In this document: positions 10,929 to 18,281 of the stretch, piece after piece | Position numbering within the stretch: the stretch's first letter is position 1 | Layout of the letters: each line of letters begins with the position of its first letter | From: Alistipes sp. UBA928 | Lineage (GTDB): Bacteria > Bacteroidota > Bacteroidia > Bacteroidales > Rikenellaceae | Length of the DNA: 35,034 nt | Direction: 5' to 3' | Assembly: GCA_002293665.1 (NCBI GenBank) | Contig: DBDQ01000081.1 | Location: forward strand, 26,137 to 61,170 | Notes under the pieces: generated by a model | Told to the model about the DNA's origin: nothing | What the model saw: only the letters and a program-made list of their open reading frames with translations | Database searches by the model: none | Translations under genes and position numbers: made by a program

Positions 10929-10936
10929 CAAAGTTA
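10929..10936 (-). promoter_or_regulatory. Bacteroidetes -7 box for the araC gene
   Basis: On the minus strand the bases read TAACTTTG, an exact match to TAnnTTTG, ending 27 bp before the araC start codon. No clear -33 TTG box at the expected distance was seen. Confidence 0.55.
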
Positions 10937-10944
10937 CATAAACT

Positions 10945-10963
10945 TTTCGACAAAATGTCGAAA
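10945..10963. promoter_or_regulatory. Perfect palindrome TTTCGACA-AAA-TGTCGAAA, candidate operator
   Basis: Two 8-bp arms are exact reverse complements separated by three bases. The site lies immediately upstream of the araC -7 box, over its expected -33 region, and about 60 bp upstream of the rightward -7 box at 11014. That geometry suits repression of araC and activation of the rightward unit by the same protein. The right arm and flank are repeated near fucP (32413-32433). Confidence 0.55.
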
Positions 10964-11013
10964 TAGTGCTATTTTAGGCGGGAAAAATCATAAAAAAACG
11001 TCGGGATCCGATA

Positions 11014-11021
11014 TATCTTTG
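11014..11021 (+). promoter_or_regulatory. Bacteroidetes -7 box for the GH29-remnant/GH51-GH97 unit
   Basis: TATCTTTG matches TAnnTTTG exactly and lies 61 bp before the preferred ATG at 11083. An ATG at 11026 lies only 4 bp after the box and encodes no signal peptide of its own, which supports the downstream start. Confidence 0.55.
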
Positions 11022-11082
11022 TAACATGCGCTTAGTGCAGGTGCATGTATATTCCGCTAAAAAGACCGAATTAGACCTGTAT

Positions 11083-11910
11083 ATGAAACGAACATTAATA
11101 TCACTGACGTTGGGGCTGTTGTGCGCTTCGTGTTCACCCCGCCACGAAACAATGATGGAGGGGCCATACTCGCCGACCTGGGAGTTGCTCTCGCAGTATG
11201 GCCAGAACTTCTTTGACCGCAACGTCGACATGATGAACCGCTACAACCCCGATCTCGTGTACTACGACGACACCTCGATGCCGCTGTGGCCTGTGAGCGA
11301 CGCTGGTCTCAGAGCTGTGGTCCACCTCTACAACAAGAGCGTGGCCGAGAACGCGGGGGCGAACCAGGCCGTGGTGTTTGCCAAGATACTCACCGACGAT
11401 CAGAAGAACGCCCTCGTGTGGGATGTGGAGAAGGGGGTGCCCGACACGATACAGGAGAAACCGTGGCAAACGTGCACTTGCCTCGGGGCGTGGCACTACG
11501 ACCGGTCGATATATGAGCGTGACCGCTACAAGTCGGTCCGCACCGTGGTGCACATGCTCATCGACATAGTGAGCAAGAACGGCAACATGCTGCTGAGCGT
11601 TCCTCAGAGGGGCGACGGCTCGATCGACGAGAAAGAGCGTAAGATACTCGAGGAGATAGCCGCGTGGATGGTCGTCAACAGCGAAGGGATTTACGGCACC
11701 CGTCCGTGGAAGATATTCGGCGAGGGGCCCGTGGCCGAGGGGTCGACCCTGCGCGAGGAGCCCGTCGGCTCGGTGATGCTGGCCGGTCACGACACCCTGC
11801 TCGCTTTCGAGCGCACGGCGGAGGGACTGGTGGTGACACTGCCCGGGGAGGCGGTGCCTGCCGGTGGTGACACTCCGGACAATATCTCGTTGCAGCTCAA
11901 GATTTCATGA
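11083..11910 (+). CDS. Truncated GH29 alpha-L-fucosidase, probable remnant
   Basis: The protein begins with a lipoprotein signal (MKRTLISLTLGLLCASC; Cys17) and then jumps straight to the middle of a GH29 barrel: NPDLVYYDDTSMPLWPVSDAGL, which carries the nucleophile-type Asp, then IQEKPWQTCTCLGAWHY and HMLIDIVSKNGNMLLSVP. Family members of this kind carry roughly 200-250 more residues before this point, including the HWG and HHD fucose-binding strands; these are absent. After FGEGPVAE, a further stretch of about 70 residues is missing before the terminal VTLP strand. The frame stays open through 275 aa, so both losses are in frame. Activity as a fucosidase is unlikely. The stop overlaps a possible upstream ATG of the next gene. 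Alternatives are a re-purposed small lipoprotein or a misassembled gene. Confidence 0.75.
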   Translation: MKRTLISLTLGLLCASCSPRHETMMEGPYSPTWELLSQYGQNFFDRNVDMMNRYNPDLVYYDDTSMPLWPVSDAGLRAVVHLYNKSVAENAGANQAVVFAKILTDDQKNALVWDVEKGVPDTIQEKPWQTCTCLGAWHYDRSIYERDRYKSVRTVVHMLIDIVSKNGNMLLSVPQRGDGSIDEKERKILEEIAAWMVVNSEGIYGTRPWKIFGEGPVAEGSTLREEPVGSVMLAGHDTLLAFERTAEGLVVTLPGEAVPAGGDTPDNISLQLKIS

Positions 11911-11930
11911 CTCAAAAATCCAATCAAAAT

Positions 11931-14900
11931 ATGAAAAAAACACTTCTTTTTCCGCTGCTGGCTCTCGCGATCCTCGGGACGAAGCAAACGATGGCGCAGC
12001 GCGCCGAGATCAACATCGAGACCAACCGCGTTGCCGGTGAGATCGACCACAAGATTTACGGACAACTGTTCGAGCACATCTATTTTTCGCCGAGTAACGG
12101 GGTTTGGAACGAGATGATCTTCGAGCGGTCGTTCGAACCCGAGCATTTTCCGGGGATCACTCCGCGCGACGGCTACTTCGACGGCTGGTTTGCCGACGAA
12201 GCCTCTGTGCTTCACTCACCGACCCGCTACGAACAGCCAATTCGGCTGACCTCTGTGGAGGGTAACGACTACGAGATCACGATGGATGTCAACTGGAGGG
12301 CATTCAAGTTGGCCGGGCGGCGTTGGAGCGGCGGCGGGCTCGACATCCGTTTTGCGTTCAAGAACGGGGCGGGCGGCGAGCCGTGGTTCTTCCGCGTGTT
12401 CGATCCACAGTACGAACGCCCCGGGATGATCTCGGGTATGCCGGGCTCCAATGCTCAAGAGTTGCAGCGTGCGCAGGAGGCTCTTTCGAAGGCCAATCTC
12501 GCCATCACGCGCCGTGTGGACGCCGAGATGGAGATGAGAGGCCAGACCCGCACCGTGCGCTCGTGGCAACCGATCGACTATTATATTCCCCGCGATGGGC
12601 TCGACACGGGCGGCACATGGCATAAGCTGCGCATTGCGGTGAAGGGCGACAGGGCCCGTGTGTGGTGGGACGACCGTCAGGTACTGAACTCAGGCGGACT
12701 CGACGCCGAGGCTGTCAACGACATCGTGCTGTGGGTGAACTACACCGAGGCGCTATACCGCAACATCAAAGTCACCACGAATGGGGGCCGTGACACGGTT
12801 TTCGAAGGCATGCCCGAGGATGTGAAGATACCCGCCGTGGCTCCGCAGTGGAAGTCGTTCGGCGGCGGTACCTTCGAGATGGTTAAAGGCGACGCCGTAA
12901 ACATGGACTACTCGCAGAAGATAACCGCCGCCGCGGGAGTACCCTCGGGCATAAGCCAGGGACCGCAGAGCATCAAGAGCGGCGAAGGATACATAGGTTC
13001 GATATATGCCAAGGGTGACGGCAGGGGTACGCTCTCCGTTGCACTGAAGGCGGGCGACCGCACCGTGGCGAGCCAGACTTTGGGCCGTCCCGGAGGCGAG
13101 TGGACGAAATATGAGTTCACGCTCGAAGGCGGCGCGTGGGCCGGTGACGCCGATTTGGCCATCGTGGTCGAAGGAGGCACGGTGCAGGTCGACCAGGTGA
13201 CGATGAGCTCACGCACTGGCCTTGAGTTGGGTGGCTTCCGTCCTGACATCCTGAAGATGATAAAGGAGCTCGGCCCCACCTCGATGCGTTGGCCGGGCGG
13301 AGGTTACGTGGCGCAGTACAACTGGAAATGGGCCATCGGCCCGCAGGAAACGCGCCAGAGGTGGCCCCACTGGATGTGGCTCGACTACGACCAGAACGCT
13401 TTCGGCACCGACGAGTTCATTCGTTTTTGCCGCGAGATCAACACCGAGCCCGTGATGGTGGTGCGTGTGGGCTTCGACCGTCCGGAAGAGGAGTTGGAAG
13501 GGATTTATCAGGATGCACTCGACTGGGTGGCCTACTGCAACGAACCCGCCACAGGGCCGTGGGGCAGCAAACGTGCCGCCAACGGACATCCCGAGCCCTA
13601 CAACATAAAGTACTGGGAGATCGACAACGAGATGTGGGAGATGGGTATCGAGAAGTACGAGGCCGCCGTGAGGAAGTTCTCGGAGGGCATGCGTCGCATC
13701 GACCCGACGATCAAGATCATCGTGTGCGGAGGTTTCCCCGAGGACGCCGAGTTCATACAGCGTTCGGCCAACTGGTTCGACTACATGAGCCTGCACCACT
13801 ACGAGGGTGCCAACGGCTACGCGACAGGCCCCGAACGTCTCCGCCGCCAGTATGAGCGCTACGCCGATATGTTTGCGGCGAGCTCCAATCCCAACATCAA
13901 ACTCTACATCTCGGAGTGGAACCTCAATTCGATCGACTGGCGGACGGGCCTCTTTGCGGGAGGTTTCCTCAACATGTGTGAGCAGACCCCGGTCGTGGAG
14001 TTGGGGGCCGCCGCGCTGTTCCTGCGCCGCACCGATGCCGACGGATGGAACAACGCCTTCATCAACTTCGACTACAAGGACGCCTTCGCCGCACCCAACT
14101 ATCAGGTGACGAGGCTGTGGCACGACAATTTCTCGAAATACCGCCTCGACTACACCGGCCGTACGGGCGATATGAGCGTCGCAACGACCCTGTCGGAAGA
14201 TGGCCGCCGGGTGATAGTCAAGATCGTGAACCCCACCGAGCGCGCCCGCACGCTTACGGTGCGTGGCGACTGGACGGGCATTGCGGGCGACGCACAGTAT
14301 GACTACTACGCTCCCGGTTCGCTGACCGTGGAGAACAGCATGGAGAACAAGAACGCCGTGGCGCTGATGCACAAATCCATCGGCCCCGAGGGTAACGCCG
14401 TTGTACTCGCCGTCGAGCCGTATTCGGCAGGGGTACTCTCCATAGAGAAGGAGATAATCAACACCAACTCGCACGAGGGAATGACCGTGAGCAGTCCCGA
14501 CGGCAGGACGGCACTGAAGGTGTTCATCGAGGGCGGGAAACTGCTCTACACCGTGAATCACCACGGCGCCGTGATGCTTGAGCCGTCGCCTTTGGGATTG
14601 GTGACCAACGAGGGTGACTTCACTTCCGGCCTATCGTTCGTGGGAAACACCACGGGCAGGGTCGACAAGAGCTACTCGCAGGCCAAGATCAAGAGCTCGC
14701 AGAACGAATACCACGCAAACACGTTGAGCTACACCTTTCGCAACGGAATGCAGAGGGAGATGACGGTGGTGTTCCAGGTTAGTGATAACGACATAGCCCT
14801 GCGCTACGAACTCCCCATGTGGGGCGAACGGCGCTCGGCCGTGGTGGAGAGCGAGATCACCGGTTTTCGCTTCCCGGCCCAGACCACCGCTTTCGTTTCA

Positions 14901-16352
14901 TACATGATGGAAACTATGAGTGGATTCGCGCGCACATCGCCGAGCTACGAGTCGGGCTATCAGGCCGACGTGCCGATGGCACAGACCACCTCGCCGACGG
15001 GATATGTATTCCCGGGCCTGTTCAGGATAGGCGACAACGGCTGGGCGCTGCTCTCCGAAACGGGAGTGAGCAGCCTCTACTGCGCCTCACACCTGAGCGC
15101 TTTCAGCAACGGAGTGTATACCGTGGCGTACCCCGATCCCACCGAGAACAACGGATTCGGCAGCGTCGGCGCCCAGGTGGGACTGCCCGGCGTGACCCCC
15201 TGGCGCACGATCACAGTGGGCCGCGATCTGGCCCCCATAGTCGAGACAACCATACCTTACGACGTGGTGGAGCCGCTCTACGAACCGTCGAGGGATTACA
15301 CATTCGGCCGCGGAACGTGGAGCTGGATAGTGTGGCAGGACGACAGCATGAACTGGGACGATCAGGTGACCTACATCGACCTCGCCGCAGAGCTGGGTTG
15401 GGAGTATATTCTGATCGACGCGCTGTGGGATGCCAACATAGGCTACGAAAGGATGGAGGAGCTGATCGAGTATGCCCATTCCAAGGGGGTCGACGTATTC
15501 CTGTGGTACAACTCCAACGGCATAGTCAACGACGCGCCGCAGGGCCCGCGCAGCAGGATGAACACCTCGATAGAGCGCAAAAAAGAGATGAAGTGGCTCC
15601 AGGAGATGGGCGTAAAGGGGCTGAAAGTCGACTTCTGGGGTGGCGATAAGCAGGAGACGATGCGCATGTACGAAGATGTGCTGTCGGATGCCAACGACTA
15701 CGGCCTCATGATCATCGTGCACGGCAGTACGCTGCCCCGCGGATGGGAGCGCATGTATCCCAACTTTGTGGGGAGCGAGGCGGTGTTGGCCTCTGAGATG
15801 CTGATCTTCTCGCAGGATGTGCGCGAGAAAGAGGCTTTACACGCGTCGCTCCACCCCTTTATTCGCAACAGCGTGGGGGTGATGGAGTTCGGCGGAGTGC
15901 TGCTCAACAAGTACCTTAATCGCGGGAACAGCCGTGGACAGGAGCGTCTCACCACCGACGCTTTCCAATTGGCAACGGCGGTGCTGTTCCAGAATCCGGT
16001 GCAGATGTTTGCCCTCACGCCCGACAACCTTACGGGTTCGAGCGATTTTGTGATAGATTTCATGCGCGAGGTGCCCACCACGTGGGATGAAACGCGCTAC
16101 ATCGACGGTTATCCCGGACGGTATGCGGTCATTGCGCGCCGCAGTGGCGATAAATGGTATGTGGGCGGTGTGAATGCCGGCGAGGAGGCTCTTTCTCTTG
16201 AGCTCGATTTGCCGATGTTTGCCGGCACGAGGGCGGTGATGATCTCCGATGACGGATTGCGTCAGGCTGTGCGCAGCGAGGTGGAAGGCGGCAGAGCCAC
16301 GAAGGTGAAAGTCACCCTTCAGCCGCGCGGCGGATTTGTGATGTCGAACTGA
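11931..16352 (+). CDS. GH51 arabinofuranosidase - GH97 alpha-galactosidase-type fusion
   Basis: This is an exported 1473-residue enzyme with two complete catalytic units. Residues about 30-840 form a GH51: KIYGQLFEHIYFSPSNGVWNE near the start, an inserted LamG/concanavalin-like module (about 115-280, WHKLRIAVKGDRARVWWDD), a CBM4_9-like module (about 290-425), a barrel with MRWPGGGY, acid/base Glu567 in IDNEM and nucleophile Glu662 in YISEWN. From about 845 a full GH97 follows (VSSPDGRTALKVFIEGGKL, LEPSPLGLV, then a barrel with GLKVDFWGGD, Asp1234). An Asp at that place is what retaining GH97 alpha-galactosidases use as nucleophile. There is no linker or second signal peptide at the seam. The start at 11931 begins the signal peptide; an ATG at 11907 overlapping the previous stop is also possible. 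Confidence 0.88.
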   Translation: MKKTLLFPLLALAILGTKQTMAQRAEINIETNRVAGEIDHKIYGQLFEHIYFSPSNGVWNEMIFERSFEPEHFPGITPRDGYFDGWFADEASVLHSPTRYEQPIRLTSVEGNDYEITMDVNWRAFKLAGRRWSGGGLDIRFAFKNGAGGEPWFFRVFDPQYERPGMISGMPGSNAQELQRAQEALSKANLAITRRVDAEMEMRGQTRTVRSWQPIDYYIPRDGLDTGGTWHKLRIAVKGDRARVWWDDRQVLNSGGLDAEAVNDIVLWVNYTEALYRNIKVTTNGGRDTVFEGMPEDVKIPAVAPQWKSFGGGTFEMVKGDAVNMDYSQKITAAAGVPSGISQGPQSIKSGEGYIGSIYAKGDGRGTLSVALKAGDRTVASQTLGRPGGEWTKYEFTLEGGAWAGDADLAIVVEGGTVQVDQVTMSSRTGLELGGFRPDILKMIKELGPTSMRWPGGGYVAQYNWKWAIGPQETRQRWPHWMWLDYDQNAFGTDEFIRFCREINTEPVMVVRVGFDRPEEELEGIYQDALDWVAYCNEPATGPWGSKRAANGHPEPYNIKYWEIDNEMWEMGIEKYEAAVRKFSEGMRRIDPTIKIIVCGGFPEDAEFIQRSANWFDYMSLHHYEGANGYATGPERLRRQYERYADMFAASSNPNIKLYISEWNLNSIDWRTGLFAGGFLNMCEQTPVVELGAAALFLRRTDADGWNNAFINFDYKDAFAAPNYQVTRLWHDNFSKYRLDYTGRTGDMSVATTLSEDGRRVIVKIVNPTERARTLTVRGDWTGIAGDAQYDYYAPGSLTVENSMENKNAVALMHKSIGPEGNAVVLAVEPYSAGVLSIEKEIINTNSHEGMTVSSPDGRTALKVFIEGGKLLYTVNHHGAVMLEPSPLGLVTNEGDFTSGLSFVGNTTGRVDKSYSQAKIKSSQNEYHANTLSYTFRNGMQREMTVVFQVSDNDIALRYELPMWGERRSAVVESEITGFRFPAQTTAFVSYMMETMSGFARTSPSYESGYQADVPMAQTTSPTGYVFPGLFRIGDNGWALLSETGVSSLYCASHLSAFSNGVYTVAYPDPTENNGFGSVGAQVGLPGVTPWRTITVGRDLAPIVETTIPYDVVEPLYEPSRDYTFGRGTWSWIVWQDDSMNWDDQVTYIDLAAELGWEYILIDALWDANIGYERMEELIEYAHSKGVDVFLWYNSNGIVNDAPQGPRSRMNTSIERKKEMKWLQEMGVKGLKVDFWGGDKQETMRMYEDVLSDANDYGLMIIVHGSTLPRGWERMYPNFVGSEAVLASEMLIFSQDVREKEALHASLHPFIRNSVGVMEFGGVLLNKYLNRGNSRGQERLTTDAFQLATAVLFQNPVQMFALTPDNLTGSSDFVIDFMREVPTTWDETRYIDGYPGRYAVIARRSGDKWYVGGVNAGEEALSLELDLPMFAGTRAVMISDDGLRQAVRSEVEGGRATKVKVTLQPRGGFVMSN

Positions 16353-16378
16353 TGCCTCGATGAGGGGTTTGATGTGTA

Positions 16379-16408
16379 GGGGGCTCGATAGAGCCTCCTC
16401 ACTTTTTT
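16379..16408 (+). terminator. Intrinsic terminator after the GH51-GH97 gene
   Basis: An 8-bp GC-rich stem (16379-16386 with 16391-16398, loop GATA, one G-T pair) is followed by ACTTTTTT at 16401-16408. It lies 26 bp after the stop codon, as expected for a Rho-independent terminator. Confidence 0.7.
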
Positions 16409-16430
16409 GGGGATCGAGGTTGGTGGGAAA

Positions 16431-16446
16431 ATTCCCTAACGGGAAT
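16431..16446. repeat. Small inverted repeat ATTCCC-TAAC-GGGAAT
   Basis: A perfect 6-bp stem with a 4-base loop lies between the two convergent transcription units, inside the 293-bp gap 16353-16645. It could help end transcription but lacks a clear T-run. Confidence 0.35.
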
Positions 16447-16489
16447 CACAATGCAGCATTGGGCTGAAGCCGACGGCAATGTTAATAAA

Positions 16490-16524
16490 GAAGGGGATCG
16501 GAAGCGACAGCTTCGATCCCCTTC
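16490..16524. terminator. Strong hairpin between convergent units, possible terminator of the eleven-gene operon
   Basis: Fifteen base pairs (GAAGGGGATC...GATCCCCTTC outside, GAAGC/GCTTC inside) close on the loop GACA, with one bulged G at 16500. Read on the minus strand, the bases after the hairpin are CTTTATTAAC, a weak U-rich tail, so it would best serve the leftward operon ending at 16646. The rest of the gap (16525-16645) shows no gene or further structure. Confidence 0.5.
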
Positions 16525-16645
16525 ACCGTTCATCCGGCAGACTACTAACCTTAAACCAACTAACTTACTTTTTGCCGAAGAACGGATTCGATTTGGTGAG
16601 TGGTACTGTTTGGTGTGTGTTATATTTACCCTTTGTTGCATCTCA

Positions 16646-18268
16646 TTACCGCTCCAGCAGATTGAGGGTGTAGTCGAAATAGTCGATGTCGACCCATCCG
16701 CCGCTGCTCTGAGTGGCGTAGTTGAATATCGCGAATTTGCTGCCCATGAACATGCGCCGGTAGTCGAAACGCATTTTGAACTGCTGACCGATCGACGTCC
16801 ATGTCTCGCCGTCGAGGCTGTAATGGAACGTGGCGAGGTCTTGCCTGAGACGGAAATCGCCGTCGATCCTCAGCCAGATCTTGTTCGAGGAGAGCTCAAC
16901 CCGTCCCTGCTCTTCGATCTGCACGCCGGTGACGGCCTTGCTGCGGTTGTCGAGCGCGACGTGTTCGGCGGTCATCGTGAGCACGTATTTGCCATTGTTG
17001 CGCCTGACCGACAGCACTCCCGAGTCGCCATTAAAGGCGCTGATGCCCGTCACGTCACCATCGCGCATGTTACCGAGGTCGAGTGCCACGACTCCCGAGC
17101 ACCGCGGGCCCTCCATGCGTTGGGTGAGGGTATTGCGGGCGGTGAAGATGTTCTCGGAGAGGCGGTTTGTCTTGAGCCTCAGGTAGCCGGGCCGTTCGGT
17201 GAGCGACCACGCTTCGTCGATCGGGTTGTGGTTCCACTGCCACACTATGCTCATTTCGGGCGAGCCGAAATCGTCGCTCTCGACTATGCGTCGGCCGGTG
17301 TCGTGGGTTGCGAATGGCACCTGGCCCGTGAGGGGCACCCTGCCGTTTTCGTCCGACAGCATGGGCCAACCGTCTACCCACCTCACGGGGATCATGAGCG
17401 GCACGCGCCCTACGGCTCCGCGATCCTGAAAGATGATGCCATACCAGTTGCCCGCCTCGTCGTCGACTATACCACCCTGGGCGGCATAGGGGAATCCGGC
17501 GAAGTTGTCTTCGAGGATGATCTTCTTCTCCCACGGGCCGGTGATGTTTTCGGCGCGGTAGCAGAGTTGGCGGCGCGGAACTCCGCGTGGGGACGAGATC
17601 ATGATCAAGTAGTAGTAGCCGTTGTGTTTCACCACGCGGCTGCCCTCCAAAAGGCCCGTCTCCTCGGCGTCGCGTTCGAACAGCTTCTGCGCAATGCCGC
17701 CCTCTTTCACGCCGCTCAGGTCGGGTTCGAGTTCGCACACCTCACCGTTGCCGAAGAAGATATAGACCCGGCCGTCGTCGTCGAACAGCAGGTCGCCGTC
17801 GTGGAAGTGTCTCATGCGAGAGTGGAGCTCCCAGCCGAGGGCCGGATCGGTGGTCTTGTAGATGAACGAGCGCCACGGTTCGTCGTTGGGCGAGAAGTAG
17901 ACCCAGAACATGCCGTCGTGGTATTGGATCGAGGTGGCCCATTGGCCGCGTCCGTAAACGGTGCCCTCCTCCATGTCGTACTTCGGGGTTTCGTGCAGTT
18001 TGTCGAATACGTAGCTCACCGGCTTCCAGTGCACGAGGTCTTTCGACGACATCACAGGTGCGCCCGGCATGAGGTGCATCGTGGTCGACATCAGGTAATA
18101 GGTGTCGCCCTTGCGTGTCACGTCGGGGTCGGGTACGTCGGCCCACAGCATGGGGTTAGTGAAGGTGGTCGTGGCGGCATTCTGCGACGATCCCTGTCCG
18201 GCTGCCGTTGCTGCTGCCACTATCGACAGCAGCCCGGCCGACACGGCTGTTAAAAGTGTTTTTCTCAT
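16646..18268 (-). CDS. GH43 beta-xylosidase/arabinofuranosidase with C-terminal sandwich domain
   Basis: This is an exported 540-aa GH43 of a different subgroup from the other four. After the signal peptide (MRKTLLTAVSAGLLSIVAAA...) come NPMLWADVPDPDV (base Asp47), SIQYHDGMFWVYFSPN, HDGDLLFDDDGRVYIFFG (Asp157) and LLEGSRV (acid Glu208). From about residue 340 a concanavalin-like domain follows (WQWNHNP, WSLTERPGYLRLKT, LDGETWTSIG), the arrangement of GH43 enzymes with a GH43_C2/beta-xylosidase C-terminal module. It would remove terminal xylose or arabinose. It is the last gene of the long leftward operon, 13 bp after the GH95 stop, and ends before the 16490 hairpin. Confidence 0.88.
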   Translation of the reverse strand: MRKTLLTAVSAGLLSIVAAATAAGQGSSQNAATTTFTNPMLWADVPDPDVTRKGDTYYLMSTTMHLMPGAPVMSSKDLVHWKPVSYVFDKLHETPKYDMEEGTVYGRGQWATSIQYHDGMFWVYFSPNDEPWRSFIYKTTDPALGWELHSRMRHFHDGDLLFDDDGRVYIFFGNGEVCELEPDLSGVKEGGIAQKLFERDAEETGLLEGSRVVKHNGYYYLIMISSPRGVPRRQLCYRAENITGPWEKKIILEDNFAGFPYAAQGGIVDDEAGNWYGIIFQDRGAVGRVPLMIPVRWVDGWPMLSDENGRVPLTGQVPFATHDTGRRIVESDDFGSPEMSIVWQWNHNPIDEAWSLTERPGYLRLKTNRLSENIFTARNTLTQRMEGPRCSGVVALDLGNMRDGDVTGISAFNGDSGVLSVRRNNGKYVLTMTAEHVALDNRSKAVTGVQIEEQGRVELSSNKIWLRIDGDFRLRQDLATFHYSLDGETWTSIGQQFKMRFDYRRMFMGSKFAIFNYATQSSGGWVDIDYFDYTLNLLER

Positions 18269-18281
18269 CTTAGGTGCTCTT

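Noticed and set aside
13209..14564. 451-codon minus-strand frame inside the GH51-GH97 gene
   Set aside because: Shadow of the fusion gene; it crosses the domain seam without any recognisable sequence of its own.
16671..16686. GTCGAAATAGTC resembling the regulator element near the end of the GH43 gene
   Set aside because: It is the codon sequence of the DYFDY residues within coding DNA; the same stretch arises from aromatic/Asp codons elsewhere, so it was not counted as a site.
16451..18253. 600-codon plus-strand frame opposite the GH43 gene
   Set aside because: It runs across the 16490 hairpin and then antisense to an intact GH43; no signal peptide or domain.
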